Source of the DNA: Pelagicoccus sp. SDUM812003
GTDB lineage: Bacteria > Verrucomicrobiota > Verrucomicrobiia > Opitutales > Opitutaceae
NCBI RefSeq assembly: GCF_031127815.1
Contig: NZ_JARXHY010000003.1
Coordinates: 62,001-126,000 of the forward strand
DNA length: 64,000 nucleotides
Reading direction: 5' to 3'
The notes below the pieces were generated by a model that saw only the letters and a list, made by a program, of their open reading frames with translations, did no database searches and was not told the DNA's origin. A program made the position numbers and the translations under genes. This document shows, in pieces, positions 27,728 through 35,840 of this stretch (position 1 is its first letter; the number at the start of each line of letters is the position of its first letter).

Positions 27728-28486
27728 ATGACTTCATTTTCTAGACCCGACGGGCGCCCCTGCGATGCCCTTCGTCCCATTTCCTTCGAAGCGGATTTCG
27801 CTGCGAACGCCACTGGCTCGGTGCTGGTGAGCTTCGGAAATACCAAGGTGATCTGCGGCGCGATGCTTGAGAAGAAGGTGCCGGGCTGGATGCGGGCCCA
27901 GAACGTTTCGGGCGGATGGTTGACGGCCGAGTATTCAATGCTCCCCTACAGCACGCTCGATCGAAAGCAGCGCGACTCGACCCGTGGCAAGCAGGACGGA
28001 CGCGGGGTGGAGATCCAGCGTCTGATCGGCAGGTCGCTACGGGCGGTGATCGATCTGCAGAAACTGCCCGGGCACACGCTCTGGGTGGACTGCGATGTGT
28101 TGCAGGCCGATGGCGGGACGCGCACTGCTTCCATCACCGGCGCTTATCTTGCTTCGCGACTGGCCGTGCAAAAGCTGATTGATGAAAAGGTCCTGCAGGA
28201 AAATCCGTTTCGCGACTCCGTCGCGGCGGTGAGCGTCGGCATCTATCAGGGCCAGCCGGTGCTGGACCTGCCTTATCTGGAGGATCGGGACGCCAGCGTA
28301 GATTTCAACGTCGTCATGACCGGCAAGGGCGAGTTCGTCGAGCTGCAGGGCACTGGGGAGGAGGCCACCTTTTCGGAGTCGGAGCTCACCCAGCTCATCG
28401 CTCTGGCCCAGAAAGGAATAAAGGAGCTTTCCGGCATGCAGGCGTCGTTTCTGACGAAACGATTGCTTGGAAACTTGAGTTTGTAA
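27728..28486 (+). CDS. rph: Ribonuclease PH
   Basis: 252 residues. It trims the 3' ends of tRNA precursors using phosphate. The core has the RNase PH pattern: GSVLVSFGNTKVICGAMLE, GWLTAEYSMLPYST, the RQRDS-like KQRDSTRGKQDGRGVEIQRLIGRSLR stretch, WVDCDVLQADGGTRTASITGAY and DFNVVMTGKGEFVELQGTGEEATF. Length is normal. ATG at 27728 is taken, because the TTG five codons upstream is less likely although GAGG lies close to it. It stands 120 nt before sucC on the same strand. Confidence 0.96.
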   Translation: MTSFSRPDGRPCDALRPISFEADFAANATGSVLVSFGNTKVICGAMLEKKVPGWMRAQNVSGGWLTAEYSMLPYSTLDRKQRDSTRGKQDGRGVEIQRLIGRSLRAVIDLQKLPGHTLWVDCDVLQADGGTRTASITGAYLASRLAVQKLIDEKVLQENPFRDSVAAVSVGIYQGQPVLDLPYLEDRDASVDFNVVMTGKGEFVELQGTGEEATFSESELTQLIALAQKGIKELSGMQASFLTKRLLGNLSL

Positions 28487-28606
28487 CCCCTGGGCGTTTC
28501 TGGACTTGAAACAATCGTCGATTCGGATTCGCGCTCGCTTTCGACCGCAAGAGATTGATAAAGGAATCTCTCCCTCGTTTTCACCCGCCATTTTCGAGCA
28601 AAGCAA

Positions 28607-29794
28607 ATGAACATCCACGAATACCAAGCGAAACAGCTATTTGAAGAATACGGCATCCCTTGTCCAAAGGGGGCCGCCACAAGCTCGCCGGAGGAGTTTG
28701 GGAGATGCATCGACAGTCTGGAGAAAGGCCTGATTGTCGTGAAATCCCAAATACACGCGGGCGGACGCGGAAAGGGGACGTTCACCGACGGCTTCAAAGG
28801 CGGCGTGAAGCTGGCCAAGACCAAGGAAGAGGCCATCGAATACGCCAACAAGATGCTCGGCAATACGCTGGTGACCATCCAGACCGGCGAGGCGGGCCGT
28901 CAGGTGCAGACCGTCTACTTCACCGAAGGCGCCGACATCGTGAAGGAGTACTACCTCGCCATTCTGGTTGATCGCGCCACCTCGAAGCCGGTGGTGGTCG
29001 CTTCCACCGAAGGCGGCGTGGATATCGAAACCGTAGCGGAGGAAACGCCGGAGCGCATCTTCAAGGCGGTGGTCGATCCAGCCATCGGACTGCAGGCCTA
29101 TCAGGCTCGCAAGATCGCCTACCAGCTCGGCTTCGAAGGCAAGCAGGCCGCGGCCTGCGCCAAACTCATCCTCAATCTCTACAAGATGTTCTGGGAAAAG
29201 GACTGCGACATGGTGGAGGTCAACCCCATGATCAGCACCGCGGACGGCGGCGTGAGCGCCCTCGACGCCAAGGTGGGCTTCGATGGAAACGCCCTCTACC
29301 GCCAGCCGGACATCGTGGCCATGCGCGATCTCAACGAAGAGGATCCCAAGGAGATCGAAGCTTCCAAGTACCATCTCAACTACATCGCGCTCGACGGAAA
29401 CATCGCTTGTTTGGTAAACGGCGCTGGCCTGGCCATGGCCACCATGGACATCATCCATCATGTCGGTGGCGAAGCGGCCAACTTCCTTGATGTGGGAGGC
29501 GGAGCAAACGCGGAGCAAGTCACCGCCGCTTTCAAGATCATCCTCAGCGACCCCAAGGTCGAAGGCATCCTGGTAAACATTTTCGGTGGCATCATGAAGT
29601 GCGACGTGATCGCCGAAGGCATCATCGCGGCGGCCAAAGCGGTCAGCCTCGACAAGCCATTGGTGGTCCGCTTGGAAGGCACCAACGTGGAAATGGGTAA
29701 GAAATTGCTCGCGGAGAGCGGGATCGAAATCACCTCGGCAGATTGCTTGGCGGACGCAGCGCGCAAGATCGTCGATATCGTAGCAGCCAAGTAA
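28607..29794 (+). CDS. sucC: Succinyl-CoA synthetase, beta subunit
   Basis: 395 residues with an N-terminal ATP-grasp domain beginning [16 protein letters not shown], the glycine-rich GGRGKG loop, the metal-binding VEVNPM motif, and a C-terminal CoA-ligase domain with [13 protein letters not shown] and [15 protein letters not shown]. With SucD it makes succinate and ATP or GTP from succinyl-CoA in the citric acid cycle. The gap of 24 nt to sucD shows the normal sucCD operon. No strong ribosome-binding site is visible before the ATG. Confidence 0.98.
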   Translation: MNIHEYQAKQLFEEYGIPCPKGAATSSPEEFGRCIDSLEKGLIVVKSQIHAGGRGKGTFTDGFKGGVKLAKTKEEAIEYANKMLGNTLVTIQTGEAGRQVQTVYFTEGADIVKEYYLAILVDRATSKPVVVASTEGGVDIETVAEETPERIFKAVVDPAIGLQAYQARKIAYQLGFEGKQAAACAKLILNLYKMFWEKDCDMVEVNPMISTADGGVSALDAKVGFDGNALYRQPDIVAMRDLNEEDPKEIEASKYHLNYIALDGNIACLVNGAGLAMATMDIIHHVGGEAANFLDVGGGANAEQVTAAFKIILSDPKVEGILVNIFGGIMKCDVIAEGIIAAAKAVSLDKPLVVRLEGTNVEMGKKLLAESGIEITSADCLADAARKIVDIVAAK

Positions 29795-29818
29795 AACCGT
29801 AACCAGGAATTTGATACA

Positions 29819-30694
29819 ATGAGCGTTCTCGTAAACAAAAACACCCGCGTCGTTTTCACAGGGATCACCGGCAAGTCCGGCGGCTTCCATGCCAAGCAGT
29901 GCATGGAGTACGGAACCAAAGTCGTAGCAGGCGTCACCCCGGGCAAGGGTGGGCAGAAATTTGAAAGCTCCGTGCCGATCTTCAACACGGTAGCGGCTTC
30001 GGTGGAGAACGAAGGAGCCAACACGGCCTGCGTTTTCGTTCCGCCTCCGTTCGCGGCGGATTCCATTTTGGAGTGCATCGACGCTGGCATCGAGCTCATC
30101 ATCGCCATCACCGAAGGCATCCCCGTCAAGGACATGGCCATCGTGAAGCGCAAGCTGCTCGAGTCCAATGCCCGATTGATCGGTCCGAACTGTCCAGGCG
30201 TCATCACCCCTGGCGAGTGCAAGATCGGCATCATGCCCGGCTATATCCATAAACCGGGTACAGTGGGCATCGTTTCCCGTTCCGGCACTTTGACCTACGA
30301 AGCGGTTTGGCAAGTCACCAGCCTTGGCTACGGCCAGTCGACCTGCATCGGCATTGGCGGCGACCCCATCAACGGCACCAGCCACACCGACGCCATCAAG
30401 CTGTTCAACGAAGATCCGGACACCGAAGCGATCGTGATGATCGGCGAAATCGGCGGCGATGCGGAAGAACAAGCCGCGGCCTACATCAAGGAGCACGTCA
30501 AGAAGCCGGTGGCGGGATTCATCGCTGGCACCACCGCTCCTCCCGGCCGTCGCATGGGCCACGCAGGGGCCATCGTCTCCGGTGGCAGCGGCACCGCGGA
30601 GGCAAAGATCGCGGCTATGGAAGACGCTGGCATCGTGGTAGCCAAGACGCCGAGCGACATGGGACAGGCCCTGCTCACCGCTTGGGGCAAGTAA
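29819..30694 (+). CDS. sucD: Succinyl-CoA synthetase, alpha subunit
   Basis: 291 residues. The N-terminal CoA-binding Rossmann domain begins with [19 protein letters not shown], and the C-terminal part carries [18 protein letters not shown], with the phosphorylated active-site histidine. It forms the catalytic complex with SucC. The gene is closed by a strong terminator. Length and motifs are typical for the family. Confidence 0.98.
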   Translation: MSVLVNKNTRVVFTGITGKSGGFHAKQCMEYGTKVVAGVTPGKGGQKFESSVPIFNTVAASVENEGANTACVFVPPPFAADSILECIDAGIELIIAITEGIPVKDMAIVKRKLLESNARLIGPNCPGVITPGECKIGIMPGYIHKPGTVGIVSRSGTLTYEAVWQVTSLGYGQSTCIGIGGDPINGTSHTDAIKLFNEDPDTEAIVMIGEIGGDAEEQAAAYIKEHVKKPVAGFIAGTTAPPGRRMGHAGAIVSGGSGTAEAKIAAMEDAGIVVAKTPSDMGQALLTAWGK

Positions 30695-30726
30695 AGCAGC
30701 TCGATCGGAAAACACATTTGCTTGAA

Positions 30727-30758
30727 GGCCGGATCCGGAAACGGGTCCGGCCTTTTTT
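30727..30758 (+). terminator. Rho-independent terminator of sucCD
   Basis: An 11-bp stem (30727-30737 with 30742-30752, one wobble) closed by a GAAA tetraloop is followed by six T residues (30753-30758). Confidence 0.92.
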
Positions 30759-30834
30759 ATGTTCGTGTCAGAGGGCGTCTTCGGAGAAGTCGCCCCACCT
30801 TGGATGAAATCGGGGTATTTCTCCTTTGCCAGCG

Positions 30835-30914
30835 GGTGGGTCGACTCGTCCCCGAGGCGACCGTTGCGTCTTGATCCGCGTTTCTTGAACGTCTCGGGGA
30901 CGAGCCGTTCCACC
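30835..30914. repeat. 80-bp REPIN-like palindromic element, copy 1
   Basis: The ends GGTGG and CCACC are inverted; inside, CTCGTCCCCGAG (30845-30856) pairs perfectly with CTCGGGGACGAG (30893-30904). The centre holds CTTGATCC (30870-30877), which is shared in inverse orientation by the element at 31377-31452. It lies 48 nt upstream of the DCC-family gene. Confidence 0.65.
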
Positions 30915-30962
30915 TTCGAGGTTGCTTGCTCTTGGGCGTTATATTTAGAAACTGGGAGTGTT

Positions 30963-31349
30963 ATGAAGATCGTTTTCTTCGATGGGGTGTGCGGCGTGTG
31001 CAACAAGTCGGTGGACTTGCTGCTCAAGCTCGACGAGCGAGAGCAGCTCCGCTTCGCCCCGATCCAAGGGGAAGCCGCGAAGCGCTACCTGTCGGATGAA
31101 TGTCGGGAAAACCTGGATACGATCAGCTTCTTCGATGGGAAAACGCTCACGTTTCGCACGACGGCTTTGCTGAAGATCGCTCGGACTCTGGGCGGGATCT
31201 GGTGGGTGTTTTATCCACTTATAATCATTCCGGTCGAGTGGCGCGATCTGGCCTACGACTGGTTCGCCAGGCGTCGCTATCGCTATTTCGGGAAAAAGGA
31301 AGCCTGTCGCATCCCGACTCCGGAGGAGCGGAGCCGATTTTTGGATTGA
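30963..31349 (+). CDS. DCC-family thiol-disulfide oxidoreductase-like protein (DUF393)
   Basis: 128 residues. The N-terminus MKIVFFDGVCGVCNKSV carries the D-G-x-C-x-x-C motif that names the DCC family, a thioredoxin-like group of uncertain function. Downstream are RFAPIQGEAAKRYL and YDWFARRRYRYFGKKEACRIPTPEE, both typical of the family. ATG at 30963 has GGGAG 5 nt upstream, which decides the start. The gene stands alone and is flanked on both sides by palindromic repeats. Confidence 0.9.
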   Translation: MKIVFFDGVCGVCNKSVDLLLKLDEREQLRFAPIQGEAAKRYLSDECRENLDTISFFDGKTLTFRTTALLKIARTLGGIWWVFYPLIIIPVEWRDLAYDWFARRRYRYFGKKEACRIPTPEERSRFLD

Positions 31350-31376
31350 GGGGATTTTTCATATAACTAGGCAGGC

Positions 31377-31452
31377 GGTAGGGCTGACTGGCCCAGTCAG
31401 CCGCTATGCAGGATCAAGGCTCCGCGGCGTCCTACGGCGAGGCCGCCCTACC
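31377..31452. repeat. 76-bp REPIN-like palindromic element, copy 2
   Basis: The ends GGTAGGGC (31377-31384) and GCCCTACC (31445-31452) are perfect inverted repeats. A 10-bp hairpin GGCTGACTGG-C-CCAGTCAGCC sits in the left half. The centre is GGATCAAG (31411-31418), the reverse complement of the core octamer of copy 1. It lies 27 nt after the DCC-family stop. Confidence 0.65.
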
Positions 31453-31501
31453 TTTTGAAGCTAGCAACAATACGCTAATGCAAACGATAAACGCTCTTAA
31501 A

Positions 31502-31532
31502 GGTAGGACCCGCCTTCCCGGCGGCCGCTACC
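31502..31532. repeat. Short hairpin with GGTAGG ends, REP-like
   Basis: GGTAG pairs with CTACC and CCGCC with GGCGG around a short loop. The GGTAGG ends match the element at 31377-31452, so this may be a solo unit of the same family. It directly abuts the ppc stop and may also help end the ppc transcript, although there is no T tract. Confidence 0.45.
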
Positions 31533-31533
31533 G

Positions 31534-34266
31534 TTAGCCAGTGGTTCTCAATCCTGCGGCGATGGCGTTGATGCTTTGCAGCACGCGTCGCAGGTCCTCT
31601 TCGGTGCCGCTCTTGCGCCAGGTGGCGAGCAGCTCGAGCTGCTGGGCGTGCAGCAGGTCCAGCCATTTGTCGCGGGCGTGCAGAGTGCGGAAGAAGCGAG
31701 GGCGTCGCTTTTCGAGCGGACCGTTGAGCAGCTCGTGCAAGGCGTCGCGAGTGGCCGCTCGCTCGTCGGTGATGAGCTTGAAGAACTTGTCGCGTATCGA
31801 AGCGTCGGATACGAGGTTCGCGTAGGACTGCATCATGAGCGTATCGGCGCTTTCCACGCTGGTCTCGATGTTGTAGAGGATGTAGCGAAGGAACGGCCAC
31901 GTGTAGACGCTTTCCTTCAGCGCGGCGAAGGATTTGGGGTCGCTCTCCTTGAGTTTCGAGACCGCGGTTCCGACTCCGTACCAGCCTGGCATGTAGACCC
32001 GGCACTGATTCCAGCTGAAGACCCAGGGAATCGCTCGCAGATCCTTGAGGCTGGGCTTTCCGCTACGTCGGGACGGGCGCGAGCCGATGCGGCTCTGTTC
32101 CAGGGCGTCGATCGGAGTGGCTTGGCGGTAGAAGGTGAGGAAGTCGTCCTCGAGCAGCAGGCCGCGGTACTTCTCGGCGCTGTAGCGAGCGAGCGAAGAC
32201 ATGGCGCGCTCCAGTTCGGGGGTCGGCTTGTTGGGGCTTTTGGCGAGCTGCGGACCGACGGCTCCGGCGACGAGAAACTCCAGACTGCGGGCGGCGGTGA
32301 GAAAGTTTCCGTACTTTTGGGCGATCACTTCTCCCTGTTCGGTGACGCGAGCTCCGGGGTGGAGGGAGCCGGGTGGCAGGGCTTCGAGGAAGCGGTGGGT
32401 TGGGCCTGCCCCGCGGCTGACCGTGCCGCCGCGACCGTGGAAGAAGCGAATGGACACGCCGTGCTTTTCGCCGAGGGCGACGAGCCGCGCTTGGGCGTTG
32501 AAGAGTCCCCATTGGCTGGCGATGATGCCGGAGTCCTTGTTGCTGTCGCTGTAGCCGAGCATGGCTTCCTGCTCCAGCGGGGCGTTTTCGTCGACGGTTG
32601 GAAGCTGGTCGTTGGTCAGCTCGTCATCCAGCGCCCGGTTCTGCCAGGGAAGGCTGGCTCGGGTGACGGGATGGGAGAGGAACGCGTCCATGATGGACTC
32701 GCTGTTCTCCAGGTCGTCCAAGGTCTCGAAGAGCGGCGAGATCGGCATCAGGCAGACCATGCCCTGATCGGTCTTGCGCATCAGGCCGGCTTCGCGGCAG
32801 AGGGCGAAGGCCACCAGGAGGTCGGAGACCGAGCGTGTCATGCTGATGATCAGCTGCCCCACGCCAGCCCGTCCGTGTTTGCGGATGGTTTTGGCCACCA
32901 CCTTCAAGCTGCCCACCGCTTCGCGGGCTTCCAGGTCGAGCTGCTGGTGGTTTTGGGCGAATGGGCGGGCCCGGGTGAGCTCGTCGCTAAGGAAACTGAG
33001 ACGGCGCTCTTCGCTCCAATCCGGAAAGGTCTCGCCATCCGGCACGCCGGCTGCGACGAGGAGCTGGGCCATGGCCCGATCGTGGTAACCGCTGTTTTGG
33101 CGAACGTCCAAGGAGGCCATGTGGAAGCCGAACGTATCCAGAAAGCGGATAACCGGGACGACGTAGGTTTGAGCGAGGCGGTTGGCTCCCGCGTCCTGCA
33201 GGGAGCGTTTGAGCAGGTCGAGATCCGCCCTGGTTTCGCTGGGGCGCTTGTAGGAGCGCGAGCCGCGGCGGCTGCGGGGCAGCTTGTCGCGCACCAGCTC
33301 CACGAAGCGCTTCCAGGGCTCTTCGACCTCTTCGGGCGGACCGGAGCGATCGTCGATCTCCGCTAGACGCGCCAGAAGGTATGCGGGCGGGTCTTGGAAG
33401 AGCTTGGATAGCGCCATGTCCTTGCTGAGCTGCTTCAGCCTGCGACTCAATGTATCCAACGCTGCGCTACGCAGCTCGAAAAAGGTCTCTTCGGTGACGT
33501 CGGCGGTGACGAGCGGGTGTCCGTCGCGGTCTCCGCCCACCCAGCTGCCGAGGCGGATGCGCGGGTAGGAGGAGGAGTCGGACTCGTCCCACTCGATGCC
33601 GGCCTGAGCCATGGCGGCCCGAAACCGTGAATCGGCGATTTCGATGGCGACTGGAAAGCGCTCCTTGAGGTAGGTGAGCACGTTGTCGCGCTCGGAGGCC
33701 ACATCCGGCTTCTTCACCAGGATTTCGCCGCTGCGCCAGATGATTTCGATGATGCTTTTGATCTTTTCGCGAATCTCCTCACGCTCGGTCGGGGTGTACA
33801 TCTGGTTTTCCAGTTCCACCAGCCACACGTAGAGCTGTCGGTGCTGAGCGAGCACCGAAGGGCGCTTGGCTTCGGTCGGGTGTCCGGTGAGCACGGCGTG
33901 GACGGAGGAGCGTCGGATGGTTTCCAGCAGGTCGCCCTTGGACGGGTTCGTTTCCTGGATACGCTTCAGCCAGTAGCCCCAGGATCCGGTATCGGCGTGG
34001 GTCTTCTGCTTGGACTCCAAGCGGCGGCCGGCTTGGTTGGCCACGTTTTCCTCCACCAGGTTCATGATCTGGAAGACGATGGACAGGACCTGAGCCGATT
34101 TCTCCGGAGGGATGTCGCCGACCTGGGGCGACTCCCGATGCAGCAGGGGGGCGAGCTCGGATTCCCCGATCTCCTCCAGCACTTCGCGAGCGCAGGAGAG
34201 CAGATAGTCGATGTCCCGGTCGATCTTTTCCAGGCCGGTGTTGATGTGTTCTTCGAAGCTGGGCAT
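31534..34266 (-). CDS. ppc: Phosphoenolpyruvate carboxylase
   Basis: 910 residues. It carboxylates PEP with bicarbonate to oxaloacetate, refilling the citric acid cycle. Signatures are intact: VLTGHPTEAKRPS with the catalytic histidine at residue 129, GYSDSNKDSGIIAS (the family has GYSDSNKDGG), FFHGRGGTVSRGAGPTH, and a C-terminus ending in GLRTTG, close to the usual N-T-G end. ATG at 34266 (MPSFEEHINT) is chosen, as the 15 codons before it are unlike the family. Monocistronic by position. Confidence 0.97.
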   Translation of the reverse strand: MPSFEEHINTGLEKIDRDIDYLLSCAREVLEEIGESELAPLLHRESPQVGDIPPEKSAQVLSIVFQIMNLVEENVANQAGRRLESKQKTHADTGSWGYWLKRIQETNPSKGDLLETIRRSSVHAVLTGHPTEAKRPSVLAQHRQLYVWLVELENQMYTPTEREEIREKIKSIIEIIWRSGEILVKKPDVASERDNVLTYLKERFPVAIEIADSRFRAAMAQAGIEWDESDSSSYPRIRLGSWVGGDRDGHPLVTADVTEETFFELRSAALDTLSRRLKQLSKDMALSKLFQDPPAYLLARLAEIDDRSGPPEEVEEPWKRFVELVRDKLPRSRRGSRSYKRPSETRADLDLLKRSLQDAGANRLAQTYVVPVIRFLDTFGFHMASLDVRQNSGYHDRAMAQLLVAAGVPDGETFPDWSEERRLSFLSDELTRARPFAQNHQQLDLEAREAVGSLKVVAKTIRKHGRAGVGQLIISMTRSVSDLLVAFALCREAGLMRKTDQGMVCLMPISPLFETLDDLENSESIMDAFLSHPVTRASLPWQNRALDDELTNDQLPTVDENAPLEQEAMLGYSDSNKDSGIIASQWGLFNAQARLVALGEKHGVSIRFFHGRGGTVSRGAGPTHRFLEALPPGSLHPGARVTEQGEVIAQKYGNFLTAARSLEFLVAGAVGPQLAKSPNKPTPELERAMSSLARYSAEKYRGLLLEDDFLTFYRQATPIDALEQSRIGSRPSRRSGKPSLKDLRAIPWVFSWNQCRVYMPGWYGVGTAVSKLKESDPKSFAALKESVYTWPFLRYILYNIETSVESADTLMMQSYANLVSDASIRDKFFKLITDERAATRDALHELLNGPLEKRRPRFFRTLHARDKWLDLLHAQQLELLATWRKSGTEEDLRRVLQSINAIAAGLRTTG

Positions 34267-34500
34267 AACTTGGTGTCCGAGACAGCTTTGGACTCTTCGG
34301 TTTCGGGGCAAGCGAATCTGACTGTCGGCGCGGGTGAGGACGCCCTATCGACGGATTTTTCCACGAACCAAGGGGCGCTTGGCGCGATCGAAGGCGATTT
34401 TAGGACGCAAAGGAGACGCGCCCCGGGCAGGGGCGGCTGATTGAGGCGATTTGAGATGCTGACCTCGACCGGGCGCTGGTGCGGAGGACTCCTGCCGGCT

Positions 34501-34869
34501 TCAGGTCAGCAGGCTCCTGTACTTCGACGCGTTGCCGATCATGACCAGAACCAGCAGAACCACGAAGATCGCGGCTCCGGCGATGTTTTCCGGATCGAGG
34601 GTGAGGTGGAACATCAACGCGTTGTAGGCGATGGGAGCCAGCAGCACCGTGGCCAGGCCGACGGCTCGGTTGAGCAGCAGCATGGCGGCGGCGATCAGGT
34701 AGATCACGCCGATGCTGGGCATGATGTAGGAGCCGCCCATGACCTTCATGTACTCGGCGGCGAAGCCTTGCATTTCCGGAAACGACATGAAGCCGATGAA
34801 CTTGTTGAGACCGAAAACGATCATCATCAGGGCGAGCAGGTAGCGAGCGACTAGTGCGACTTTTTGCAT
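34501..34869 (-). CDS. DoxX-like membrane protein
   Basis: 122 residues with four membrane helices (about 5-22, 50-68, 72-90 and 95-112), matching the small DoxX/DUF4870-type membrane proteins. FGLNKFIGFM after helix 1 is typical of the DoxX group. The function of such proteins is unclear. It is divergent from the metal ABC transporter operon; 212 nt separate the two starts and contain a palindrome. Confidence 0.8.
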   Translation of the reverse strand: MQKVALVARYLLALMMIVFGLNKFIGFMSFPEMQGFAAEYMKVMGGSYIMPSIGVIYLIAAAMLLLNRAVGLATVLLAPIAYNALMFHLTLDPENIAGAAIFVVLLVLVMIGNASKYRSLLT

Positions 34870-35000
34870 GGTGGGCTTGGGTTGCGGGTTGGATTGAGTC
34901 GGGAACAGAGAACGGAGGTCCCGAAGAGATTACGCCGAAGCGCTTCAAATGATTGATGGAAATGGCCTTCGCCAGAACGGACTCGAGACTGCGGCATTGA

Positions 35001-35018
35001 TTTTGATTAATCAAAATA
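35001..35018. promoter_or_regulatory. Perfect 18-bp palindrome, candidate DtxR/MntR-type operator
   Basis: ATTTTGATTAATCAAAAT is a perfect 18-bp palindrome, 63 nt before the first gene of the metal ABC transporter. It is AT-rich in a GC-rich region. Size, symmetry and location fit an operator of the DtxR/MntR family, and the second gene of the operon encodes such a domain. Confidence 0.6.
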
Positions 35019-35081
35019 ATTTCTCCTCCCTTATCAAACATTGCTTGCGCAGGAGCTGCTCTCCGGGTAGAGCAGCTAGAC

Positions 35082-35840
35082 ATGAAGGATATTCCGCTAG
35101 AAGCCCATGATCTGACGGTCGCTTACGACAAGCGCCCGGTGCTGTACGGCGTGGACGTGCAAGTTCCGGAGGGCAAGCTGGTGGGCATCGTGGGTCCGAA
35201 CGGGGCGGGCAAGTCGACCTTCATCAAGGCGGTGATGGGCATTGTGCCGGTCACTGGCGGTTGGGTGAAGGTGTTTGGCAAGGATTTCCGCAAGGCGACC
35301 GGCCGGGTGGGCTACGTGCCGCAGCGTGAGAGCGTGGACTGGGACTTCCCGGTCAACGTGATGGACGTGGTGCTGATGGGCCGCTATGGCCGGCTCGGTC
35401 TGATGGGGCGCGTCGGCAAAAAGGATCGCCTCATCGCGGAGGAGTGTTTGGCCAAGGTCGGCATGCTGCCCTACGCCAAGCGCCAGATCTCGAATCTATC
35501 GGGCGGTCAGCAGCAGCGTGTCTTCCTGGCTCGGGCCTTGGCTCAGGAGAGCGATCTCTACCTCATGGACGAGCCGTTCGTGGGAGTGGATGCGGCGACG
35601 GAGTCGGCCATCATCGAGCTACTCCGCGAGCTGAAGAATCGAGGCAAGACCATCTTGGTGGTGCACCATGATCTCGCCACCGCTCAAAGCTATTTCGACA
35701 TGCTGCTCCTGCTCAACATGCGTCTGGTCGCCTTCGGACCCACCAAGGATGTGTTCACTCAGGAGCTGCTGCAAAAGACCTATGGAGGCCGCCTGACCAT
35801 ACTCTCCGAGGTGGCGAATACCATGTCGCTGAGAAAATGA
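35082..35840 (+). CDS. Metal ABC transporter ATP-binding protein (Mn/Zn/Fe type)
   Basis: 252 residues with intact ABC motifs: Walker A GPNGAGKST, Q-loop region VPQRESVDWDFPVNVMDVV (typical of MntB/TroB/YtgB proteins), signature LSGGQQQR, Walker B DLYLMDEPFVGVDAAT and the H-loop VHHD. It powers import of a divalent metal, probably Mn, Fe or Zn. It overlaps the next gene by 4 nt (ATGA). No substrate-binding protein gene lies next to it, which is unusual for this family. Confidence 0.94.
   Translation: MKDIPLEAHDLTVAYDKRPVLYGVDVQVPEGKLVGIVGPNGAGKSTFIKAVMGIVPVTGGWVKVFGKDFRKATGRVGYVPQRESVDWDFPVNVMDVVLMGRYGRLGLMGRVGKKDRLIAEECLAKVGMLPYAKRQISNLSGGQQQRVFLARALAQESDLYLMDEPFVGVDAATESAIIELLRELKNRGKTILVVHHDLATAQSYFDMLLLLNMRLVAFGPTKDVFTQELLQKTYGGRLTILSEVANTMSLRK

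Noticed and set aside
28637-31027. A 796-codon open frame on the minus strand across sucC and sucD
   Set aside because: It is a shadow of two well-supported housekeeping genes; its translation is low-complexity and rich in Asp, His and Gly, with no family signature.
31576-33366. A 596-codon open frame on the plus strand opposite ppc
   Set aside because: Antisense shadow caused by high GC and codon bias; the ppc motifs on the other strand are complete.
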